A program made the position numbers and the translations under genes. Source: Pyrenophora tritici-repentis (lineage: Eukaryota; Ascomycota; Dothideomycetes; Pleosporales; Pleosporaceae). From it: a stretch of 64,000 nucleotides of DNA. The stretch lies in assembly GCF_003171515.1 (NCBI RefSeq), contig NC_089391.1, forward strand, positions 186,001 to 250,000. Direction: 5' to 3'. The notes under the pieces were generated by a model that saw only the letters and a list, made by a program, of their open reading frames with translations, was not told the DNA's origin and made no database searches. Shown one piece after another: positions 45,145 to 54,427 of this stretch (the first letter of the stretch is position 1; the number at the start of each line of letters is the position of its first letter).

Positions 45145-45379
45145 TGTTAAGAATATGTTAGGTTCAGTCCAGGTCGGCGAGGTGAGGTTCGTGGAGTAAG
45201 CCCGAGCAGAAGGACCGACGCGGAATGATGATCTGTCATGTACGTCCTAAGATCATCATAACAACAAGTAGATAGAACAATAGCTCTTAGTGAAGTTCAA
45301 TCCAATACGTGGTGACCTAACATACCTCTACTCGGTTCCCTATGGTAGTCATACCACCAGAGGAGACCTTGTTCCAATA
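45145..45379 (+). repeat. Copia-3 3' LTR
   Basis: 235 bp, identical to the 5' LTR as far as read. Confidence 0.92.
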
Positions 45380-47012
45380 ATTATTATTATTATTCCATTA
45401 GAGTCCTTTCTCAGTCAGAGACTATGTAGGACTTTGGCCGAAGGCCGTTCTATCTTGGTTTTTCTAATTTACATGGTTTTCTGGTATGGTTCGCTAATAT
45501 GGTTTTTGGCTTTTCTACAAAAGATAGCTTGTATCTGTTTGTTGCCAGGTGCTAAAGAGCAGTTTGATAAGTAGAAAGAGATGTAGCAGCGGGCTCTTGT
45601 GGCAAAGGAGAGGGTTGTGGTTTTAGTTTTATACAGTGTCTCTCTGTAGGTCTTCTGGTGGCTGTCCTAGGTACTATTTTCTTGTTCCTATTCTAGTGCT
45701 AGTGATAAAAGCTAGGGTTGCTTCTATACCTATACTAGTGTGGAGTAGTAGTGGTAGTGTGACTGGGCGATGTTTGATTGTTTGTAGGAGCGTTTTTCGA
45801 TGGTCTTTGTATAGATGACAGTACAGTAGTAGGTGTTCTGGCGTTTGGATGTTTTGGCAGGTGCAGCGATTAGAGTCTCGTTTCTTAAATCTCTTTAGGT
45901 AGGAGTTGAAGTATCCGTGTCCTAGCTTAAGAGAGTAGAAAGCGCTAGAGGTTACTCTTTTCGTGTTCTGTGGCATTTGGATGGTTTTGCTGATTTTAAG
46001 AGGGTATTTGGCTGAGTAGGTAGCTTTGTTTAGAGCGGTTGCTCTTGCTTTGTATTTCTCATACTCTTGGCGTTGTTCCGTTTGTTGTATCCTTTTGATT
46101 GTCGTGCCTAGGTAGGCAATGCTCTTTGTTGTTGATCTGGGGTCCTCTTTGGTTGCTTCTTTTGCTAGGTAGTCTGCTCTTTCGTTTCCAACTATATCTG
46201 TGTGTCCAGGTGCCCAGAGTAGGTGGATGTTTGCTTGTTTTCGTCGGATCGTATTTGCCGCTTTTAGACATCGGAGTTGCCAATGCTGTCCTGGGTTATC
46301 TGATAGGTTTTTAAGCCTGTAGATTGCTGCTTGGTTATCTGCGTAGACCTCAAATGCCTGGTCGGTTGTAGCGTTCTTTGCTGCGTATTCGAATGCTCGT
46401 GTGATCCCTTCTAGTTCGCCGTTGTAGACTAGCTGGTATTGTCCGATATTAACTGTTTCTGAGTAGATCTCTTGCTGAGTTGAGTTGTAGACTGCTATCC
46501 CAACTCCTATTCCTTTTCCTTCTTGTGTTTGCGAGGCGTCTGAGTATATTGTCGTGTAATTGTCTAGCCTTGTTTTCATGTAGGCTTGGTGCGCATTTGC
46601 CTCCTCTTCTTTGGATTTTTGAGAGACTTTTACGGTATAGTTTAGAGTATCCCATGGCCTGAATCGGTATAGGATAGTCTGCTCTGTGTCTCTTTTGTTG
46701 TTTTTAGGAATTGCGTTAGTAATAGTTTGTAGCTGTCTGTGCTGGTTTGGTTTCTTTAAGCGTTGGGGATTGGTTGATTAGATCCGAGTTATTGCCTTTG
46801 CAATTGGATGGGTGTTGGCTAGCAGGTTTGCTCTGCTTGCGTAGTTCCGGATAGTTGAGTTAAGCCTAATTGCTGGTGGTAGTAGGCTCGCTTCGAGGCT
46901 TGTAGGGACTGTTGGTGCTGTTCTAAAGACTCCTAGAGTTTTTCGACAAGCCAGGTTGTGTAGTGACTATAGTTTCTTTGTAGCGTAGGGTTGGTTTTGC
47001 TAGTATATTTGT
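45380..47012 (-). mobile_element. LINE-2 remnant (RT end, RNase H, 3' tail)
   Basis: Minus-strand LINE piece. Its 3' end carries an ATT (plus strand) repeat at 45380-45394 where Copia-3 inserted. The RNase H/C-terminal frame (45674-46579) is open; sequence 46580-47012 upstream is degraded RT. Joined at 47012/47013 to Gypsy sequence. The last 292 bp (46721-47012) recur at 50540-50831. Confidence 0.8.
45674..46579 (-). pseudogene. LINE-2 RNase H and C-terminal zinc region
   Basis: 301 open codons, starting inside ORF2. RNase H motifs are TIYSDASQ, YNGELEGITRAFEYA, YADNQAAIYRL and WAPGHTDIVGNERADYLAKEA. The C-terminal part ends with CTCQNIQTPEHLLLYC, the cysteine/histidine site also present in LINE-1. 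Upstream endonuclease and most RT are missing, so this is a fragment, though the frame itself is undamaged. Confidence 0.85.
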
Positions 47013-50000
47013 CATTCGAATCTGTAATTAAGCAGGAAGGGACACCGGAGTACTGGAAGACAGTCCTCCCACGCCAGCTCCACGATTTCGTGGACGAATG
47101 CTTTAGCCCACTACACCTACACCGCCTCTCGGAAGAAGACATTGAGAAATACCTCAGAATTAAGCCCGAGCTCACCACGCAGGAAATTATTGCTAAGCTT
47201 CCTGACTGGCTTAAAGACATGTACGTAGCGTTCCTTCCTGGGGAAGCTAATAAGCTTCCCCCGCGACGACCATGGGACCACGTCATCGATATCAAACCTG
47301 GCCACGAACCACCCTACGAAAAGAACCGTCCGCTGTCACCAAAGGAACTCCTCGTCGTTCGCAAGTGGTTGGACGACAACCTCGGCAAGGGCTTTATTCG
47401 TGAATCCCGATCACGAAGCGCAGCCCCTCTGCTTCTGGCTTCTAAGCCTGGCGGGGGAGTGCGCATCTGCCAGGACTACCGCGGCCTCAACAACGTCACC
47501 ATTAAAAACCGGTATCCCCTGCCTCTCATTCGCGAGACCCTAGACGCCCTCTGCGACGCTAAGGTCTATACTAAGCTCGACATTATTGCAGCCTTCAATA
47601 AGCTTCGCATTGCCGAAGGACACGAATGGAAGACTGCTTTCATCACACGGTTTGGTCTCTACGAATCCCTTGTTATGCCATTTGGCCTCTGCAATGCACC
47701 AGCCTCATTCCAGAACTACATTAACCACACCCTGCATGACCTACTCGATCGCATTTGCACCGCATACCTGGACGACGTCCTTATCTACTCAAAGAATAAG
47801 AAGGAGCACCGCGAACACGTCCGCACTGTAGTTGGAAGACTGCTCGACGCTGGACTACAGATCGACATTGACAAGTGTGAGTTCGAGGTCACAGAAACCA
47901 AGTATCTGGGCATTATCGTCACTCCCACCGGTATACAAATGGACCTAGAAAAGGTGAAGGCTATCCAGAGCTAGCTCCCCCCACCTTGCCTTAAAGACCT
48001 ACAGAGGTTCATTGGCTTCGCCAACTTCTACAGACGCTTCATCCGCAACTTCTCTAGCATCTGCAAACCACTCAACGACCTAATGCGCAAGGACAAACTA
48101 TGGGAATGGGGACAGACGCAGAACGATGCCTTCCTCTAACTTAAGCATGCTTTCTCTACAGCACCAATCCTGGCCACCTACGACTACAGAAGAAGAACCG
48201 TACTCGAAACAGACGCCTCTGACTGGGCCTCTAGTGGAGTCCTCTCCCAGTACCACGACGACGGCATACTCCGTCCAGTAGCGTACTTCTCCTCCAGGCA
48301 CTCGGCAACTGAATGCAACTACGAGATCTACGATAAAGAACTGCTCGCCATCATTAAAGCGATGGAGGAGTGGCGACCTAAGCTCCAAGGAACAGACCTT
48401 CTAACGGAAATCCTTACGGACCACAAGAACCTCGAGTACTTCACGACAACTAAAGTGCTCAGTTAGAGACAAGTACGCTGGTCTGAGTTCCTCTTCTAGT
48501 TTAATTTCCAGATCATCTATAGGCCCGGAGCCCGCGCCATCCGACCAGACGCCCTCAGCAGGAAACCAGGTGATCGACCAGACATGGCCAACCAGAGTGA
48601 CGAAAGACTCAAGAATAGACACCGCACGCTCCTTCCGCCCGAACGATTCAACCCAGCAGCCCTTCACGATATGATGGCCGATAGCGACCTTCGTGCCGCC
48701 CCTATCGAACTCATCACCCCCGCACACGGCGAGCCAATTGACGATGTCACCACTAGAGCCTACGAACGTAACGACGTCGCCCAGCAACTCATTACCGCCA
48801 TACAAGACCCCACTATTATAAGATAGCCGAAGAATTTGCGAAAGCAGGTCCGCGTCCCTATAATAGACTGCAAGGTCCACAATGGCAAGCTGTTCTATCG
48901 CGACAGACTCTACGCACCAGCCGACGATGAACTACGCTCCCAGATAGTCTACCGCGCGCACTCCTCTGGCCCAGCCGGGCACCCTGGCCGCGTCAAAACG
49001 CTCGATCTCATCACTCGCACATGGTGGTGGCCCGGGATGTCCCGGGATATCGAGCAATACGTCAAGGCCTGTGACCTCTGTGTTCGCTCTAAGGCATCAC
49101 GGCTCGCCCCCCAGGGATTCCTACAACCTTTGCCACTTCCGTACCGTGCGTGGTCAGACGTCTCTGTAGACTACATCACACCGCTACCTAAGTCCACATG
49201 GTACAGCCGTACTTACCAGCATCTCCTCGTAGTAGTCTGCAGACTTACCAAGATGCGACACCTAATTCCAGTCACATCTCTTAGTGCTGATGAGCTCGCC
49301 GACGCATTTGTTTCGCGGGTATACTGTCTTCACGGTTGCCCAGACAACATCGTGTCCGACAGAGGCACGCAATTCGTCTTAGAGTTCTGGACCCAGCTCT
49401 CACAACGCTTAGGTGTTACATTAAAACACTCGTCTTCCTTCCACCCCGAAACAGATGGCCAGACCGAGCGCGTCAACAGTGGCATTGAGGCCTACCTGCG
49501 CGCGTTTATGAACTTCCACCAAGATGACTGGGTTCAGTGGCTCCCACTAGCGGAATTTGCAATGAATAACGTCATCTCAGAGACTACAGGTGTCTCTCCA
49601 TTCTTCGCAAACTACGGATACAACCTGCAACTTAGTATTAAGCCCTCGAAGCCAGCACCTCTAAACCTAAGCATGGCACAGAAACAGCAATTTTATCGCG
49701 CCAACGCAGTGGCGGACAGATTTGAGCGCATCATCACGCAACTCAAGGCCTTAGCCCAGCAGTCTATCGATAAATACGAACATTACGCCAACGTCCATCG
49801 CGAAGATGCGCCCGTATACAAGATCGGACAAAAAGTATGGGTCGACACTAGGCACATAAAGACTAACCGACCCATAAAGAAAGGTGATGATAAGGTCGCC
49901 GGTCCCTTCAAGATCCTAAAAGTGTACCCCCGAGCATGCCTGGTTGAACTGCCTAGCACTATGAAAATCTTCCCTGTCTTCCATTATTCGCTTCTACGAC

Positions 50001-50437
50001 CATACACTAACGCCCGCGGCCTACCCGGACAAGACGCAATTAACAAAGCCGAATCCCGTAACCTGAGAGGACGGATCCTACTACGCGACGACGAGACACA
50101 AGAAGTCGAAGAACGCTGGCTGTTTGACGCAATTCTTGACAGCCGCAAAAAAGGTGGCCTACAATCCCTAATTAAATGGAAGTACTACCCAGCAAGCTGG
50201 CAGCCAGCGAAGGATCTTGAGGGCCAAGACGAGGTCCTGCTCCGATACCACGCCGCAAACCCGAACAAGCCTGGACCACCGCGATGGGTAAAGGCCCCCA
50301 AGCATATGCGCAGCATAGACTTTGTTTTTTCTTTTCTGGGACTATTGGAGACCAATGGTCGTTTAGAAGGGGGGTACTGTCACAGCACCAACTCGGCGCT
50401 CTGTAGGTCACGTGCCCCCATCCCTATCTTGGCCTAG
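47013..50437 (+). pseudogene. Gypsy pol (RT, RNase H, integrase, chromodomain) with five stop codons
   Basis: One reading frame throughout. Reverse transcriptase: PLLLASKPGGGVRICQDYR, KLDIIAAFNKLRI, MPFGLCNAPASFQN and YLDDVLIYSK. RNase [18 protein letters not shown]. Integrase: zinc site HSSGPAGHPGRVKT to CDLCVRSK and core residues in VDYITPLPKS, VSDRGTQF and HPETDGQTERVN. The C-terminus (LIKWKYYPASWQPAKDLEG) is a chromodomain, which targets integration to chromatin. Stops at 47972 (TAG), 48137 (TAA), 48464 (TAG), 48497 (TAG) and 48824 (TAG) each fit CAG/CAA or TGG changed by C to T on one strand in CpA context. There is no frameshift, so point mutation alone silenced it. Confidence 0.92.
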
Positions 50438-50539
50438 CGCCTGCTACCCTACGGTACATATCCTCCCCGTGCTCTTGTACATAGACCTTTACACTACAAC
50501 TACGTTCTTACCTTGCGACTACTGTTTGGCCCCGTGATA
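50378..50539 (+). repeat. Gypsy 3' LTR
   Basis: 162 bp starting TGTCACAGCACC after the purine tract and ending CCCGTGATA, where CA to TA at the terminus fits RIP. Confidence 0.75.
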
Positions 50540-51134
50540 AATAGTTTGTAGCTGTCTGTGCTGGTTTAGTTTCTTTGAGCGTTGGAGATTAGTTGATTAA
50601 ATCCGAGTTATTGCCTTTGCAATTGGATGGGTGTTGGCTAGCAGGTTTGCTCTGCTTGCGTAGTTCCGGATAGTTGAGTTAAGCCTAATTGTTGGTGGTA
50701 GTAGGCTCGCTTCGAGGCTTGTAGGGACTGTTGGTGCTGTTCTAAAGACTCCTAGTGTTTTTCGGCAGGCTAGGTTGTGTAATGACTGTAGTATCTTTGT
50801 AGCGTAGGGTTAGTTTTGCCAGTATATTTGTGCTCCGTATTCTAACACGCTAGTTACACATGCTAAGTATAATTGTCTAATAGCGTGTGTTGTTAGGCCG
50901 AGTTCAATGTTTGCTAGTCTTCCTAGCCTGTAGAAAGCTTGTCTGGCTTGGCTTACACGTACAGACACATGTGATTTGAATGATAGACGGTTGTCTAGAT
51001 AGATACCTAGCCACTTCACAGTGTCTTTGTGTTCTACCCGGTCGTTATTTGGGAGTATTAGGGCTCTATCTATCCTCTCCTTCTTAGTGTTGAGCATGTA
51101 GATTCTTGAGTAGGAGCTCCTGTTTGTAGTGGGC
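50540..51134 (-). pseudogene. LINE-2 second copy, RT C-terminal fragment
   Basis: The first 292 bp repeat 46721-47012 with about 16 differences, mostly G to A and C to T. The frame 51097-50810 reads VKWLGIYLDNRLSFKSHV and RLANIELGLTTHAIRQLYLA, the end of a LINE reverse transcriptase. Confidence 0.8.
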
Positions 51135-51320
51135 CTGTCCGTTCATCTCTTGTACTCCGTCATTTGTTCTGTTTTTTATATTTTCTTGATTTCTGTGCCT
51201 AAGTAGGCTAGACTGGCTGTGGTAGGTGTTGTTAGGCTCTCTTTAGCTGCTGCCTTTGCTAGCGTATCAGCTTTTTCGTTGCCCTTGACGTTCTTGTGCC
51301 CAGGGGCCCATTGATTTGTC
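51135..51320 (-). pseudogene. LINE RNase H fragment, out of order
   Basis: Reads WAPGHKNVKGNEKADTLAKA and SLAYLGTEIKKI, equivalent to the RNase H end of LINE-2. On the minus strand it lies upstream of the RT fragment, the reverse of the normal order, so it comes from a separate copy or a rearrangement. Confidence 0.75.
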
Positions 51321-51646
51321 ACTAATATTATAGTAGCGGAGCATATCTCTATGTAAATACTAGCCGCATCGTTCACGACGTCGTTCACATGAGAAACAGA
51401 GACGCGACAGCAAACCTATCAAGCCTAAACTATTTTTATAGCCACGTTATTGATAGCTTAGCTATACCGTGTAGTAAGGGATATCTCATGCAATTCGGAC
51501 CCGATAGCGCACAGTTGTACCCAGGCTTTGATTCCAATAAAACGATACTAGGTAGCAGTCGAGCCGACAACACGGGTATCTACTATCGTTTTGCCATTCC
51601 TAATTCTTGTTTCTCGGCAGACCTATTCAAGACTTTCGTCAGATAA
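51321..51646 (+). pseudogene. Fragment of a third Zn2Cys6 regulator (intron 2 end and exon 3)
   Basis: Begins with an intron end TTATAG followed by CGGAGCATATCTCTATG, aligning with TF-B intron 2/exon 3 (ATAG then CGGAACGAATCTCTG). Further on, GPDSAQLYPGFDS and SSRADNTG align with GSDSAYSFLDFDI and TNKPENTG of TF-B. A stop and frame change separate the two parts. The fragment ends at the fold-back element. Confidence 0.7.
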
Positions 51647-51794
51647 TAGCACTGTTGAAGATGAGAGCGTACAGACGCCGGGTCAGACTAGTGCGACCCG
51701 ACACTTGTGAGAGCCAATCAGATCACAGGTGTCGGGTCGCACTAGTCTGACCCGGCGTCTGTACGCTCTCATCTTCGTCAATGCTATTATCTGA
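51639..51794. mobile_element. Fold-back element with about 64-bp inverted arms
   Basis: 156 bp, ends TCAGATAATAGCA and TGCTATTATCTGA, arms almost perfectly complementary around a 20-bp loop. Its terminal bases GTCAGATA resemble the Copia-2 LTR ends (TGTCAGATA to TATCTGACA). No coding capacity; a non-autonomous MITE or LTR-derived palindrome. Confidence 0.85.
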
Positions 51795-53158
51795 CACCTA
51801 GATTGAAGACCTGGTAGCCTGTTACGACAGCTGCCATGACTTTTCCAACACCTAGTCTGGAGCCGCCCAGTGCTATCCTAGCTGCTGAAGCCCAGCGCTG
51901 ACATCATGAGCCATGCCCACAATATCTCTACAATCAAACCCAGAAAACATTCCTTAGGTCCCTGTTCGCTGTTGGCCTAGACAGCACTTCACACACTTTA
52001 CGTGCTTATACCCCAGTTTCAGTTAGCGCGCCAATATGGGTATTTGCTAGATTAGCCCTTCTTTGGATTGCTTTGCTATGTCAGCCCCTTCTGCATTACT
52101 CGAAATCTGCATAACGTCTGATATCGAAAAGGTTAGCCTACTAACTAGCCGTGCATTGGTTTTCGTAAGTTGATCTTTACTTAGTGTACGGCTTATTCAG
52201 GCCGAGTTGGCCAAGTTAGCCGCCTTCGCTTCTGCACCTAACAAATGAACGTCTAAACGGTCGCTTGCGGAGTCTACCCATGAGGTCGGCTAGTGTACCT
52301 TAGCCGACCCTAGTTGCCGGCAACGATTCCGCGCCATTATCGGTCCGTTCTTGCTTCTTTAACCCACTGTACGTCGAGCAACAGGCCTAAATAGAAACCT
52401 ACGCAATCCTGTAACGGTTTAGGCCTTGCCAAGATCCACTTGAGTGAGAGTTGGGTACGGCTATCGCTACCACACTTTATCATCACACACACCTACATAG
52501 CTGCAGTTCCTCCATAGCTGCACAATGCAACGCAGTCCTCCTCTCCTCACCCCGTTACAAATTTCACTAACTTGGTACCGTGGCGGTACCTTTATCTCGT
52601 GCTTAGGCTTGAATGACGCGGCCTGCTAGGATAGCAGCGCTAGTAGTTGCTTGCAATTGTCCGGGGATTTGCACGGCAGCCTCTAGCGGTTTGCCATACC
52701 TAATCTACCCCTGATCGGGAAAACCAATACAACAGAGTTTGCGGGGGTTAAGCCATCTAGAGGCTGGCATTGGACAGTCGTGCTGTAACACAAGAACCAT
52801 AGCATGTATTAAAGAATCCTGAAGCTTTGACTGCGTAGCGGCAATGGCGGCAACATGATCAACCATCTTATCAACTCACTGAAAACGCCAGGCTATTTTG
52901 GTTAACTACTGCTGCTATAGGAGTAGGCTTGCAGGTTGTGGATGTAAGGGGCTACGTTCAAGGAGCAATCGCACAGGTACACTGCAGTTGTATTGACAGA
53001 GAGCTAAGCTCTAGGCTACGTAGCTATCTATATACCTAAGAGTTTGGGACGGAGAAACAATATTGCGATCGTCTGATCCGCAATCAAGCTGGGAACGAAG
53101 AAACCGAGGTTATCAACGAGGTTTAGAAGGGGAAGGGGCCCTAGCCCATCACAGTGGA
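51795..53158. other. Gene-poor stretch with a solo LTR
   Basis: No supported gene; all frames are short. Contains the LTR-like block 52410-52559. Confidence 0.4.
52410..52559 (+). mobile_element. Solo LTR, TGT-N-ACGG family
   Basis: 150 bp from TGTAACGGTTTAGGCC to CCCCGTTACA. The block GGGTACGGCTATCGCTACC and following sequence recur at 63207-63364. Flanks AATCC and AATTT differ only by C to T, compatible with a RIP-mutated 5-bp duplication. Confidence 0.6.
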
Positions 53159-54072
53159 ATGCGTAGAAACATATTACGACAGCAAGTGGATATGTCGTAT
53201 TAGACGCATCTGGGCGGTGTCTAAGTGAGCCTGTAACGGAGACATCCATGCATGCAGGGGCTTGCTCAGTTCCCCAGTTTCCAAACGGCTGCGTCGGAAG
53301 CCTGCAAGTAGAAGCAGGGGTCACACCCGATTCACCCAGAGTCTTCTTCAAGGGGTCTGCTTCAGTACATCACATTAGCGCCTCAACTGTACAGCCGCAA
53401 TGCAGCCGTAATGTAGCCAAGCAACTGACCCCTCATCTAGCCACCCCACGGTATTTTCCATCCTGTGCCTTGATGCAGACTGTGTCAATAGCCGCCTCGT
53501 AGTTCATTCCACAAAGGTAGCTGGGTCACTCGGCGTGACGTGGCGTTCATCCCTGTATAACGAAACCCCTGTGTGCCGAAAATAACCAATTGAATTACAC
53601 AGACAACAGAAAAGTCACCGCCCCTTGTGATCTGATTGGTCGTTTTCGGCACGGAGGGTTTTTCGGCACACGGGGTCTTTCGGCACACAGGGATAGATAT
53701 TACTCTCGAGTCTTCTCCTATAGAACCAAGTCGGGCTATTTCGTCATAGCCTTCGATTGCTGCTCACAGAATTAGTGCTATGTACAAGGTCCTCACTTCT
53801 GCGGATTGCGGATGTAACTCAGCCCTTCTACGTAGATGTTTCACTCTAATGTATGTCTAGGGGCAACATTCCTAAGCCAACCAAGCTCGAAGCAATACAC
53901 AATTCAAAACTAAAATATTAGGTGCTTGTTCGACTTTTGTTAATGATAGTGCAGCCTTTTTAGGATGTTTATCGTTATGGGCTCTTAAGCAGATATTTCT
54001 CGTCCAAAGCACACACGCAGGAGAGGCGCATGTAAGGAATGTTGCTCAAGGAAGATCCGATGTGCGTTATAC
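53159..54072 (+). pseudogene. Broken copy of TF-A promoter and first exon
   Basis: Homologous to 7173-8066. The start codon is at 53977 but the frame stops four codons in (TAA at 53986, where TF-A has CAA). The zinc-cluster start reads C-K-E-C-C-S-R-K instead of C-Q-E-C-R-S-K-K. Homology ends at 54072 within the first intron, where pogo-like sequence begins. Most differences from TF-A are transitions. Confidence 0.85.
53550..53693. mobile_element. MITE with double inverted ends in the duplicated promoter
   Basis: 144 bp. The right end has two tandem blocks TTTTTCGGCACACGGGG and TCTTTCGGCACACAGGGA; the left end has their complements (TCCCTGTATAACGAAA, CCCTGTGTGCCGAAAA). Followed by TA. Shorter relative at 7595-7674. 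Confidence 0.7.
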
Positions 54073-54156
54073 GGCCTAGCACCGTCCTCTACGGTACCGC
54101 TGGTAGAAAAGGCTTGTGGTGGCCGACGCTGCGGCAACTGCGGAGAGGCTGGCTAT
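54073..54156 (+). pseudogene. Pogo-like zinc-knuckle fragment, left half
   Basis: Reads GLAPSSTVPLVEKACGG and RRCGNCGEAGY, nearly identical to 24595-24680. Its last 8 bases CTGGCTAT are the target duplication of hAT-C; the rest of the knuckle continues at 57378. Confidence 0.85.
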
Positions 54157-54427
54157 CAGAGATGGCAACAATCAAGCCAAGCTGAGGATAGAAGCTGGCT
54201 TGATCGGCTTGATCGGCTTGATTTGTAGGGGGTTCGAGCCTAGGGGAGCTCGGATTAGGCCTAGTTGCTTTCTTTTCGCTATTTTTAGCTCTGTTTTGCT
54301 GGGGTAACTAACACCTCACGCTATCCTATCTTTTGTAACCTCATACTCCACCTAATAGCTACTAAAAGTACTTAATATTGCTGCAATTTTTTGCTCCTAT
54401 CGTCGTCGTCGTCGTACTGTCACCACC

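Larger units (their letters stand above)
40040..45379 (+). mobile_element. Copia-3 LTR retrotransposon, LTRs identical
   Basis: LTRs of 235 bp at 40040-40274 and 45145-45379 appear identical base for base, so insertion is very recent. Primer-binding site at 40275 and purine tract GAGGGGGAG just before the 3' LTR. Both flanks are ATT repeats (40028-40039 and 45380-45394), so the target duplication cannot be resolved; the right-hand repeat is the 3' tail of LINE-2. Confidence 0.93.
47013..50539 (+). mobile_element. Gypsy (Ty3-like) retrotransposon, 5'-truncated, RIP-damaged
   Basis: Carries the pol region and the 3' LTR only; gag, protease and the 5' LTR are absent. The left end joins LINE-2 sequence at 47012/47013, the right end joins a second LINE-2 copy at 50539/50540. 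A purine tract AGAAGGGGGG precedes the LTR. Confidence 0.88.

Noticed and set aside
54215..54250. GGTTCGAGCC resembling a tRNA B box
   Set aside because: It is in the hAT-C 5' region, no A box or cloverleaf can be formed around it, and it overlaps subterminal repeats of the transposon.
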